NCBI GenBank assembly: GCA_903813345.2
Contig: CAIIXF020000001.1
Span: forward strand, 2,480,001-2,544,000
Length of the DNA: 64,000 bases
Reading direction: 5' to 3'
DNA from: Owenia fusiformis
Taxonomy: Eukaryota > Annelida > Polychaeta > Sabellida > Oweniidae
Numbering within the stretch: position 1 is the stretch's first letter; the number at the start of each line of letters is the position of its first letter. The translations under genes were made by a program, and so were the position numbers. Below the pieces are notes generated by a model. The model ran no database searches. It was not told the DNA's origin and saw only the letters and a list, made by a program, of their open reading frames with translations. Positions 11,533 to 24,800 of this stretch are shown one piece after another.

Positions 11533-12250
11533 GTCTTTAAAGATGACACACACAATTACGTCTCTTGCTTACTATCTTCGTTTGTCAGAAATATAACAAG
11601 CTAAAACAACACGTCATTGTGATATTTAATTGATGTTTCACCTAAGAAAGGCAAGCAGTTCAATGAGAAAAATAAGAGTTACCTTGTGATTGTAAATGTG
11701 ATCCTCCCGCGCCTACCAGATGGTGGTATACATTGAGTGATTTGAACCCTGTCAGTTTAATTTTGTCAACATAGAACACGAGTGGAGTAATCCATATATA
11801 GTAATTAGCACAAAATTAGTCTTCGTAATTTTTCAATGTTTCCATTTTCGTATCTTTGCGCACGTGATGTTGCCTCTATCATGAAATTTATATGATTGTA
11901 TCATTAGTCACAAAATTTATTATATATTGTAAAAAGTCTAACAATGCCCCGGATTTTCACCTGATACCAAGTAAAGGTTTTTTCCGGGAATGCCCTTATC
12001 TCCTCTAACGAGCTATGATACTGGTTAAAACTAATATTTAAAACCACCATTGAATTATCTGTTGACCAGTCAGCAATACAGATTTACATTATAGACGTAT
12101 GTCATCTCTGAACCCTTGGGTTATTCCCTCTCTTGCTTGGATCAAATAAATTAATGTTTGTTGATCAGACAAAGTTATTCAAAAAAGTAGAATCAGGTTA
12201 GGAGAGAGAAATAAAGTATCAGTCAGTATGTTTGTTTATAGTCTTAATTT
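11533..12250. other. Nup155 intron 1 sequence with a repeat remnant near 11930-12005
   Basis: Positions about 11930-12005 (ATTTTCACCTGATACCAAG, GGGAATGCCC, ATCTCCTCTA) match the right end of the element at 54355-54850. The remainder is AT-rich with nothing recognised. Confidence 0.5.
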
Positions 12251-12254
12251 GAAA

Positions 12255-12395
12255 CATAGGATCAAATCCTACACTAAGGGCTGATGAAAAAAAGTCACTC
12301 CATCCTGGTGGGAATCTAACCCACAACCTCCCAATTACATGTCAGATGCCCTACCACTTCGAGCTACAGAGCAAACTGACTCTCTCACAGCAATT
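12255..12395 (-). mobile_element. tRNA-derived SINE head (degenerate)
   Basis: On the minus strand there is an A-box-like TAGCTCGAAGTGGTAGGGCA and, about 35 bases later, a B-box-like GTGGGTTAGATTCCCACC. This is the spacing of a tRNA promoter, with a Thr-like anticodon region. A non-tRNA tail containing a T-run follows (to about 12255). Too degenerate for a functional tRNA gene; a SINE copy is the best reading. Confidence 0.55.
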
Positions 12396-12891
12396 TTGCA
12401 TATATGGCTCAGCCATGACTCTAATTGGGGGAAATACTATTTCAGAAATTGACATGTCATGTTCAAATCTGAAAATGCTCCTTTTGTTCCAAGTCCAGAA
12501 CCCCAGATACCAAGTCTAAATAGTTATATTGAAACAGTATTGAAATCCTATTCGAGCTACATGGAAAAATCCTTCATTCTTGTAATTATTTTGGTATTTT
12601 GAGAATTTTTGTAAGTCAAATGAGCATGACATTTTACCAAACAATATGAAGAATTTAGCACAATGTTTTTTCAATTTAAAAGCTATTTAATCTCAGACAA
12701 AATAAATCACCAATGCAATGGGTAAATCATTCTTTCTTCTGCAGAAATTTTGTTGTAAGCCAGTTTTGATGTAACACAAAGTTGTTGAAAACTTGTTCAC
12801 TTCAAACCTTAATATGCTTGATAGTAACTTAACATAATTTCCGTTTCAGTTACATTTAATCTGAGAATTCTACGATCACAGTTTATCCATA

Positions 12892-15800
12892 ATGTCTTCG
12901 TTTATGGGGCCTCATATGACCCTGCCCCACACAGCTGCCCAAGGTGCATTAGAGACTGCAGCACTCCTGGTGGACAAGCATCTAGTTGCTGATTCCAATT
13001 ATCTTGATCTCTCTGAACTACTTAAAGTTCCTTCACACTGTGAGTATGAAAAGCATTGTTTACATTATTGTATCCTGTTCCAGTCACAATGAAGGAAGGT
13101 TTTGTTTGAATGATGATGATCATCGGCCAATCTAAATAAGAACCAAGTCACACTATTCTAAACAGATTCACAAACCTTTCTGTGATCTCCCTATGTTTTT
13201 CAACATCACCGTCGTGATTCTGAGATCACTGCCTTTGATCCTCGCATCAATTACATTACATTGTACATGTATAATTTCTACATTAACTGCAATTCAGTGT
13301 TCCTTGTCTGGATATCTTGTATGTAGATATTACGCAATTTAACAACTTCTTATTTCAGCCCAGCCCAGTACAAGTGGTCAGCAAGACTTTGATTATCCCC
13401 AGTTAGCTGACCCAAGACTTGAACTAGGCTCTGTACCGGAACTTACCAACTTAAAAAAGGTACCTCTGCCCCCAGAGCTGGTTGAGCAGTATGGACGTAT
13501 CCTTTAAACAAGCATATATGAGCACTGTATTTTGTTAAACATATACACATGTTCTATAGAACACCTCTGTAAGTAGAACACTTCAGAGTTCAATTACCAA
13601 TTGACTTAATGTCAAATGGATCGCTTTAATAATACCTCCCAATTGGAACATAATTTAGAGGTACCAAATGTGTTCCATTTTTATGAACCTGAAGTTCTTC
13701 TTATATGATGTAATCAAATACATAAACATGAAGGAGCATCAGCATCAGCGGTAAACCAACTGGATACTGCTCCTTCTTGCCTGAAATTAATATTAAGGAA
13801 ACCATGAAAGTTTTGAAGGTTTAGTTTCTTCATCCAAATTGATAAAGTGAGAATTTTACACTCGCAATATGTTTCCTTGGGATAATGCACCTCACTTTTT
13901 CCTTGACGTCTCCCCAGACATGCAGTGCAATTGTCGTATGGGCTTGTTCCCAGAGATCAGCAGAGCATGGTTGACCATTGACAGTGACATTTTTGTATGG
14001 AATTATGAGGATGGGTAAGTATTTAAAGTTTTGCATAAAATTGTGTTTCTGTTGAAATCAAAATATTTTGTGTTTAAAACAGCTCTCTGACACCCAAATC
14101 ATCTGAAGTAAAGTACATTTTTGCCAAAAATGATTTTACGGGCTTAGTGAAATTGAATCATATCTAGTGAAATAACTGAATGAATGTAGCACAATATATT
14201 GTCAGTGTTGTCGCTCATGGATATGGACAATATCCACTCATGGATAAAAATGATATCCTTCAAATATCGTAGGATATCCTCTTTGTCCTTTTTGCTGTCT
14301 AGGTAATGTATTGTGTATTAATTGCTCTATATTTCCAGGCAAGACCTTGCTTACTTTGATGGCCTCAATGAGACTATACTCTCTGCAGGACTGGTCAAAC
14401 CAAAACCTGGTAATTCAATAATTCAATAGTTAATTCAGAAAACGATTACTTTATCTAGTACTAATTAACAGAAATAAGATGGAACACACTTATCTGAACA
14501 TGGAGTTAATGGACTTTAATACATTGTGAACCAGAAGGTCAAAATTTAAAGTTTCCCTTCAAGTACAGAAGAGATCCCCAGAAAACCATACAAAAAGTAA
14601 TCTTGCTGAATTGAGGCGCTGAGATCTCCAAATGTCGTTGTTAAAAAAAACAAATTGTGCATGTTTGCTGATGGTAAACAATGGATCAAAGCAATTGACT
14701 TTATAAACATACACAAAAAAAATTCTTTGTTTTATCAAATTTTTCCTTCCTAATTGTTTCCTATATAATAAACAAATTGTTGTTTTTCCAGGTATATTTC
14801 AGCCCCATATTCTCTACCTTTTATGCCTGTGTACCCCTGTGGATATAGTGTTACTGGGAGTGAGCTTCACAAAACCCTTTGAATGTAAGTTACCTAGCAA
14901 ATGTAGTGTTATTTTATTTAGTGCTTTTCTACATGGTATGGATACATTCATTCCTTCTACAAGATCAGGATATTAATGTAACATACAGTCTGTGTTTGTC
15001 ATAAGAATTTTAGCCATATTGTTAGAATGACAGAGTAGTCATAATATTTTCCGATATGTGCTGAAAGATAAAGCTATTCTGGCTTCATGACTTGCATTAA
15101 TGTTGCATCTTGCATAGCTCAAGCATATATGTATACAGGGTGATCCAGAAGTAGGATCAAAGATATTGCCATTTCATTTTCAAAACTACTCAAGTAAACA
15201 TCTTGAAATTGGGTACAGATGTTCCTCAAACATTACTGATCCTTAAGTTTTTTTGATTCAGTTATTTGATTGGATGAAATCATGGTTTCTATGGTAAAGC
15301 CATATACATATTGACTGTTGTAGCAAAGACAGCAGATCCTGGAAATGGTGAGATGCATCTTCTCCCCGACCCCTTATTCTCCATCCCAACAGACAACACG
15401 CATATCGTCAGTATACAGGGCGCTGCTTCAGGACGTATATTCATGGCGGGGAAAGATGGCTGTCTCTATGAGTTGTACTATCAAGTAAGGTTTTGTTTTG
15501 AATATATTTCAAGTAAGGTTTTGTTTTAATTATATTTCAAGTAAGGTTTTGTTTTATTTATATTTCAAGTAAGGTTTTGTTTTAATTATGATATGAAGTT
15601 TTGAGTATACTGGGCAAAATACTTGAGGGTCATGTTGATTTTTTGATATTTATCACTGTGTGTCTTGTTAATATGATTCTAGGCCAGGAGATGTGTGCAT
15701 GATTTACCATTAAAAACGCAGATTTTGTTTTATTTGATATCATTCTTTATACGAACTAGAATAACTTTGATATTCAGTTATTTTTTGCATTTCTTTTTCA

Positions 15801-18800
15801 AAAAATAATACGATTTCTGAAAAAGTCTTACCGCTGCCATCAATTTGTCCATCGATTTTGCAAGTCTTCTCGTACTTGATTTCAGCTCTAATATTTCTAC
15901 TTTTAGGCAGATGATGGTTGGTTCAGTAAGAAGTGCCGTAAAATCAACCATTCAAAGGGAGCATTGTCTTACATTATACCACAGTTCCTCAATTTCTCTT
16001 TTTCTGATGAGGGTAAGTTATACATTATTAGGGAATTTATCTGGAAGCTGAATGATGTTAACGTCTTATCACCCATCCACTAAACAAAAAGTGTTAGTAT
16101 GTAGAATATAATGCAAAACCATTTTACATTCATTTTCCCACCACTGGAAAACCTGTGTAATTCGTATGGCTCTGGGATTGGCCAAAAGTGTTCAAATTAG
16201 CAGGTGTTCGCATTTCAAGGATTTAAAAACATGTGAGTCAATGGGAGATAATAATATTGGGACTGAGAAAAAGTGTTCACATTGAGAGATGTTCAGACTA
16301 AAGAGGTGTTCAGATATACAGGTTTCACTGCATTGTGTATTTGTTTTAGATCCTGTTGTACAGATTAGTGTGGATAACTCAAGGAACATTCTTTATACAA
16401 GATCAGAAAAAGGCACAATTATGGTGAGTGTATAGTGTAGAAATGTTTATACACAATTAAAAAGGCACAATAATGTTGATTGGTCACTCTTTATTCACAA
16501 ATTAAAAGTATGTAGTTTTTGTAGTACTCAGTTCACCTACTCATGAGTAATACCTTGAAAATTCAAGCCTAGAATTACTAGAAAGAATGTCTCACGCAGA
16601 ATTTTCTGCAAGCAAATAATCACAATTAAAACGCTTGCATATTTTCTGATCTAATTTTAATTTCCCCAGTTTATATAACAAAAAAAAGTAAATGGTAGAT
16701 TTGGGAGGTATTTATTTACATATGAATGCAGATGTAAACAAACCTTTTAATTTGCATGATGATGTATAAATAGGCCAATGTAAAAGAATTCTTTTTCAAA
16801 GCTTGTTGATTTCTGACTTTAGCTTTATGACCTTGGTGCTGATGGCAAGGGGATGAACAGAGTAGCTGGTCTTGCCCAGAATTCAATCAGCCATCTTGCT
16901 GCACTGACTGCACGTACAGATAGATCTAACTTTAAACAGATTGTACATATTGCTGCACTGTCTCAGTCTGAGTCTAGAAATATTCATCTTGTTGCAGTCA
17001 CTCAAACAGGTACTTACAAAATATCTAGCATTTTTACAAATACACTAAAACTTATACTGTATACTGCCATATGTACATTACTTCCTTCATGATACATTAA
17101 TGCATACATCTCCAAAAGTTGTCAAAAATGTCCTCCTTAGGGTTAAAGTCATAATTGCAGAATCCTGTGACTGACAATGTCATTCCTGTTCTATATGATA
17201 GGCTTAATGTTAGTCACTTTGTATGAAATTATGCTGGTTTTAATACATGAAATGCTTCTGATTTTACAGGTGTTCGTCTATATTTTACAACCAATCCATT
17301 TGGTCAAGGTAACAATCGGCCATACATGCTCCAAATGGTGCATGTTCGCCATCCTCCAGGATTCTCTGCTAGTGGCGCCCCCATGAGACCAAGCAATGTG
17401 CACATGGCGCATTATGATAGAGGTGGGTTAAAGGACCCATGTAAAGTTTGAAAATAATTTACCATTTTTATGTCACCACCAAAAGTGGTGACATATTGTT
17501 ATGGTCTCCGTTTTTTTTGCGACGGCGGTTGGCGGTTGGTGGTTGGTGGTTGGAGGTTGGCGTCCGGCGTCCGGCGTCTGTAACAATTTCTTACAACTTC
17601 CTATAACTTAACAAATACTGTTTAGACTGACTTCAATTTTTTTCTAAATCATCTACATGTTCTCAGAAGTTCAAATCTGACTTTAGATTTGACATTTGAC
17701 CTTCAATGACCTTCTTAAGGTCAAAAAGGTCTTTTTTCAACTTGCTTCACATTTACTAAAATTTTTTTCAAAATCATCTACATGTTCTCAGAAATTCAAA
17801 TCTGACTTTAGATTTGACATTTGACCTTCAAATCTGACTTTAGATTTGACATTTGACCTTCAATGACCTTCTCAAGGTCAAAAAAGGTGAAAAAGGTCTG
17901 TTTTCAACTTGCTTCAAATTGACTAATACTGTTTAGACTGACTTCAATTTTTTTCTAAATCATCTACATGTTCTCAGAAGTTCAAATCTGACTTTAGATT
18001 TGACATTTGACCTTCAATGACCTTCTCAAGGTCAAAAAGGTCTTTTTTCAACTTGCTTCACATTGACTAAATTTTTTTTCAAAATCATCTACATGTTCTC
18101 AGAAATTCAAATCTGACTTTAGATTTGACTTTAGATTTGACATTTGACCTTCAAATCTGACTTAAGATTTGACATTTGACCTTCAATGACCTTCTCAAGG
18201 TCAAAAAAGGTCAAAAAGGTCTGTTTTCAACTTGGTTCAAATTGACTAAATTTTTTTTTCAAAATCATCTACGTGTTCTCAGAAATTCAAATCTGACTTA
18301 AGATTTGACTTAAGATTTGACATTTGACCTTCAATGACCTTCTCAAGGTCAAAAAAGGTCGAAAAGGTCTGTTTTCAACTTGCTTCAAATTGACTAAAAA
18401 AAATTTTCAAAATCATCTACGTTTTCTCAGAAATGCAAATCTGAATTTAGATTTGACTTAAGATTTGACATTGGACCTTCAATGACCTTCTCAAAGTCAA
18501 TAAAGGTCAAAAAGGTATTTTTTCAACTTGCTTCAAATTGACTAAACTTTTTTTTCAAAATCATCTACATGTTCTCAGAAATTCAAATTTGACTTTAGAT
18601 TTGACATTTGACCTTCAATGACCTTCTCAATGTCAAAAAGGTCAAAAAGGTCTGTTTTCAACTTGGTTCAAATTGACTAAATTTTTTTTTCAAAATCATC
18701 TACGTGTTCTCAGAAATTCAAATCTGACTTAAGATTTGACTTTAGATTTGACATTTGACCTTCAATGACCTTCTCAAGGTTAAAAAAGGTCAAAAAGGTC

Positions 18801-21800
18801 TTTTTTCAACTTGCTTCAAATTGACTAATTTTTTTTCAAAATCGTCTACATGTTCTCAGAAATTCAAATCTGACTTTAGATTTGACATTTGACCTTTAAT
18901 GACCTTCTCAAGGTCAAAAAGGTCTGTTTTCAACTTGCTTCAAATTGACCAAATTTTTTTTTCAAAATCATCTACATCTTTTCAGAAGTTCAAATTTGAC
19001 TTTACAAGTTCTCAGAAGTTCAAATCTGACTTTAGATTTGACCTTTGACCTTCAATGACCTTCTCAAGGTCAAAAAGGTCTTTTTTCAACTTGCTTCAAA
19101 TTGACTAAAAAAAATTTTCAAAATCATCTACGTGTTCTCAGAAATTCAAATCTGACTTTAGATTTGACATTTGACCTTCAATGACCTAACTAGGTGGTGA
19201 CATTTTGTCATGTTAATGCCTTGTATTTTTTTAATATTAATTACTAGTTGTTAAAAGAGTATTGAACATTTTTTTAAAAAAGTAAAATTTTATGACACAT
19301 TTTTCAAATATTTGAAATACACATTACACATCATTTTAAGCTATTGTTATTGTTACAACCTGAACTTTTCATATTTGTGAATGTTGCAGGTATGTTGGTC
19401 CTTGCATGTGCACAGAATGAAGAAGGCAATGTGAGGGATGTAGTATGGGGCATCAGTGCAGACTCTTTCCCATTTCAACAACAACTTATGGAAACTAGTG
19501 TAAGCATTTATCTGAAAAAATATAAGTTTTAAAACATTAAAGCAATCTGTAATTTCATTAAGAAGCTTGAAAATCATGCTCACTCAGTAATAAACTTCAA
19601 GTAATACCAGGGGTTAAATATGAAAATATGAAAATCTTGATCACTCAATGTATTCAATTTCTTTACTTGTAGACAACCTTACCAATAGAGAGCCACACAT
19701 GGGCTGTTACAGAGTCTGTAATACCCCAGGTACATGAGAGACTTGATCCTGGACAGAGCCCTAGTCCTAAGGCAGAGCCACCTTTAGTTGTTACTCAACA
19801 TATGGAAACTATGAGGAGAATTGTCTTACTCAGCTCACAAGTAAGATAACTTGTCATTGATTTTGTTACACAAACTCCAATTGAAAAAACAGAATGATCT
19901 CTACACATGTTTTTGATAAATTAGTATATCAATTAATTGAATGGGAACTGCCTTTTTGCTGGATTTCAATGATAAATGGTCAACATTCAGCACTTTTTGA
20001 ATTGCATAATCATGTTTTTTAGAAGAAGATTCTTGACTGGATTATTCCAATTCTTGTGTATATATATCGATATAATACTCCAACTTTGAATTGCAAAACA
20101 ATAGACAGTAGGTAAAATGCATGTTTCCAGGAATGAAGATGTTAAGAAAAAAACTACCCGTTAACATATACATGAATAGATACATGAATGTCCCAGAATT
20201 CTTGTTTTATGCCATGTAAAAGTTAAGTCTTCCCTGTATAATTACTCTCCATGTTGTTGTTAGGGAAGTCATCTTGTTACAAAGTTGCGTCCTGTAGACC
20301 AATTACGTGAGATTCTCATCAAGAGTCGAGGACCTGACACAGAGGAGGTTCGGGCCTTCTTTCAGCTACATAAGGTACGTGGGCCCAAGAGAAGGGTTGT
20401 TCATGGTTGGATTAAGTTCAGCACAGGTGATTACAAAATAACACCACACCTCAATCAGCAAATTCATTCAATCAGATCTACCTCTATATGGCTCTGAAAA
20501 GCGGAATTACAACTTCAAAAATAGATTTTTTAATTTTGAAAGGCAATTAATTTGCTACAGTGAGTAATTTTTTCTAAAACTACAAAACTATTTTAATGAA
20601 TCCCTCGTTTGTGACAGAATCTACCCTATCCTCCTATGTAAGGTCTGTTAAATAATTGACAATTGATTTTTGACGCATAAGTGTTGTATGATTGTAGGAG
20701 GCCCAGGCTTGTGCCACATGTCTTATCCTTGCATGCTCCAAGGCAGCAGTTGACCAGGAGATTGCAGAATGGGCAACAAGGGCTTTCTTCCTTTATGGTG
20801 GGGAACCCATATACAACATGGGAACTTCAGGACCCATGCAGGCCAGCACTTTAGGCCCAGCTGGACTACATAATACAACCTTTGGTTTGTACATTTACTT
20901 TATACATTGTTACGCTTGTTGTTAGAGATGCTCATGAGAAGCAATTTTTTATTAGTCTTTCTAAGAATCATTAGATAACTTTTGTGAACTGTGTTCGGCA
21001 TTCACTGGCATTCAACAGTCAGCTTCTGTAACAAATGACAGGTGGTGACATTTTGCATGTTAATGCCTTGTTGAAATGTTTAGTTTGAAAATGTTTGAGT
21101 ATTCTGAGAAATATGATAAAATCTGTAGATATCTCAAAAACATTTCTTATTAGGATGTGTTGAAAGTTTGATTCTTTTCTTTTTTGTCAATTCTACTCTG
21201 GTTGCTGAAACTAACTGTGTATTTTTAACTAATATTTATTTAGATTTTATATTATTTATTTGGTGAATTGTGGTACTAACAACTTATTAGTCAATCATTT
21301 ATTTAATTTGGGTGTGATGCTTTAATTATGAGAGTGGAAATATCCCAGAATTCATAGATGAACATCTCCTTGTAAATATGAACCATTTATCCCATTTATG
21401 AATTCTGGGATATTTCCTCCTGTTATTAATGAGATCTGGGTATTAATGTCTTTGTTTTGCCATGTTTAGCATGTGTGCTTCACTTCCTTTTGCTGCAGGT
21501 GCCACGCCCCACCCTGGGCACATGCCCCATGGTGGCAAAGTCTATAGCCCCTCAGTGTCTACATTTGCAACACCTGGACCAGGTACTGTCTAGCTTTTAT
21601 TCTATTATGATACACTCCCCTCCATAAGTGTGGAAAGTGGGAGTCTTCTTTTGGATCACTCAGCCTGTTTATGTATTGTGATTTAATTGATGAACAAAAT
21701 TAAGATACAATCATTGATAGGCGTTGATATGCTATCCAGTGAAAACTTCCCATTGCCAAACTTTAAGAGGGGAGTGTACATGTACAGTAAAATCTATGGA

Positions 21801-24800
21801 AATGTTGTTTTGATTTTGATGTTCAGTGTTCACTGTAGAAAGGTATTTACTGTTTACTTGCAAATGATTTACTGTGCACTATTCTGGCTGTTTTCTGTTG
21901 TTTTTCATTTGCTGTATGGGGTGTTCTTTGTGAGACATTATTAGATGTGTGACAAGATATATAACATTGTTTTCTGTCATAAAATACATCTATTGTTTTG
22001 GGCAGATTTATTTTGAATTTCTCTCTACTCATTGAGAACTTTTTCATTTCCAGGTGTGCCAAATCAGATGTCTACCCCAAACCCCAACTATCTGCCCCCT
22101 CAACAACAGCAGCAGCAACAGCAACAACAGAACCAAACATTCCCTCCCAATGTTAACCTGTTTGGTCAAGAAGTCACCTACTCAGGCAAACACAATGGAA
22201 TATGTCAATACCTTGCACGTATATTAAGGTATATTTATTGTACATATTGTAATTTTTTGTATAGAGACATTATTTAGGTTTTTGAAAAGGAATTAGTTAG
22301 TAATATGTATTTTGAAGTACTGTATCTAAAAACTGAGAAATTTGATTTGAAATATGAGAACTGGACTGAACTTTTTAATTGCAGGCCAATTTGGGAACAT
22401 AAAATTGTGCAAGATTTTTCTGTCACAAAGCCGAGTGAGCAATACACAGTGGTTGGTAGTACTCTCTCCGGGGAGGAGGTCAGCTGGTTCCTGGAGCAGT
22501 TGATTGGTCTCAAAGACTTCATACAGCTCAACTCTAAATTCTCATCACCCCTTGCAATAGACAGGTATATTTACTTGAAAGTAAATGCATTGTACAGTGT
22601 AAAACATGTTTAGTTCGTGAATGCAATTTTCAGAAATATTTTATCAAAGTTTCTCCATTGTTATTATTCTTGATGTAAGTGAAATTCACATGTTTTACAG
22701 ATCTATTTTATACAGATATTTGGCACGCTGAGTAAATTTTTAGGCAAATTTTTGGGACAATGTTGTTCATTGTGTGCCTTATTTGTCTTTCAAAGTTCCA
22801 TCTGCCTTTTGATCAACTTTAGTCTTCCATTGTTTCAGCCTGTCCATGTCATATTCTAGCACCACCCTACAGAGAAGTATGCTATCAGGGAGGGCAGACC
22901 AACAGATGGAAGACCAGCTTAGACGGAGATACCAGGGTATGTTCATTTTGGTCCATTTAGAGACATTGTCTGTTTAGTTGTTTGTTAATGAAAAGAGGAC
23001 AAAGTGACTAGGTTTTTTAATTGAAAAATATGTTAAAATGTTGAGCTAATTCTGAAATCCTAAAAAATGCAAAAAAAGGGTTTGACCAGACATATGACCA
23101 GAATAGTATAGTGCTACAGAGAATTAATTTATATGAGCCTTAATATATAATTATGGACCAACTCTTAGATTTAGCCACATAAAGAAGCTGTGGGATCTGT
23201 GAAAACTTATAAAACTGTGATGTGTAGTACATTAAAAATGGAGGAAAATATGATGCATGAGATTTACCATTGATTTAGCAACAGAGATTAACTGGTCCCA
23301 TTTAATAAATATGTCAGATTTAAGTTCTCATTGCTTTATATACAGCTGAGGCAACTGGTCAGGAGAAGTTCTCTCTTCAACAAATCCAAGATCTCATAAT
23401 GAAAACATGTGAAGTTCTTGGTCTCTGGAAGATATTATGTGAGCATCAGTTCCATCTATTAGCAGCTTCTCTAACTGAGGTAGGTTTTTGGCTCATTTAA
23501 CTCTTTCAACTAGATGCTTTACTCATTAAGGAAGCTCTTTAACTAAGGATTCAAATTTCTCTTAGCCACTAGTAAATGAGTTTGGTATTTTAACTAAGGA
23601 TTATATATACACGATGATTGGATGATTCCACATCTAAGCCATCTTATTCATTAAGTCCAAAATTGATATTAACTGCAATTCATCAAATATGAACCTGTAT
23701 TGTGGTACAGGAACTAAAGAAAGAAATGTTATTCCAAATCCCCAATCATTCATGGAAAATTGAATAAATGAATCAAAATAATTGTGTTTTAGGATCAAAG
23801 GAAGCAGTTGAGGTCTATGACATTCAAGCAGATGGTGGTCAGCGGTACTGAGGTATGGATTCATTTTATTGTAATAGTCTTGCTTCTGGTTAGTTTTCTG
23901 GTTGCCAGAAGGTAGAGGGGCTGGCAGATATTTCAAGAAAAAAGATATGACAGCTTTCACTATTGTGGAGAAGTCTCAGGGGGAGGGGTGGTTATAACTG
24001 TAACCATTGTTAAAGTCCCAAGTTGTTCGTCTTACAATTCATTTCATTTATCATCTATTATTACAGATAACTGCTGCTATGATCACATGTCTGGTAAATC
24101 GTTACCTTGGAGATAACGCTACAACAGATGCCATCAGTAGTAGGCTGAGGGAAGTGGCGCCATCTTTGTATAGTGTGGAAGATGCAACCTGCTCAAAGGC
24201 AAGTTAAGATTTTCTGTTTATACTCATCAGGCATTATTAACAAATGAGCTGTGGAAATCTTAAACTAAGTGTAATACTATAAATAACTGAATCCTATGGT
24301 TTCCCTTATTTTAGGCTCATGAACTGGTGCAGTCGGCTAAGCTGTTGCAGAACAAATATGACAAAGACAAAGTTCTTAAGGAATCTCTCCAGGTGGGCAC
24401 TTTACACAATAATTATACTACAGTGGTGTTTTTTCACTCAGTTGGTGAGCCAATATAATCCCAACTTAACCAGGTCATCCGTCTCTCTGTCTTTCCATCC
24501 ATCAATTTTTAGACAAAGAAATTTCCATTCTATTCACCTGAACAAAGGCTCATATTTATTTTTTGTGGCCCATGTTTGTACTTAATATCCTGGCTTCTAC
24601 CTTTGCCTTGTTTTGAATAAATCCACTTTTTATCACTCAACACCCTTGTCATGTGTCCTGAAATTATCTTGTTTAGTTTTTGGACATGCTGGGTGAATTT
24701 AAAGGTGGCCATTTTGGAGTTTCCATCCATTTTATAATGTATTACGAGGGGTGATCAATAAGTAATGGACATTTTTTTACACAGATACTTTTTATAGACC

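Noticed and set aside
12255-12395. A functional tRNA-Thr gene on the minus strand
   Set aside because: A and B boxes are present, but the stems are mismatched and a non-tRNA tail follows, so it is called a SINE.
17520-19200. CRISPR-like array
   Set aside because: The units are 130-170 bp tandem repeats in a eukaryotic intron, with no fixed repeat-spacer pattern.
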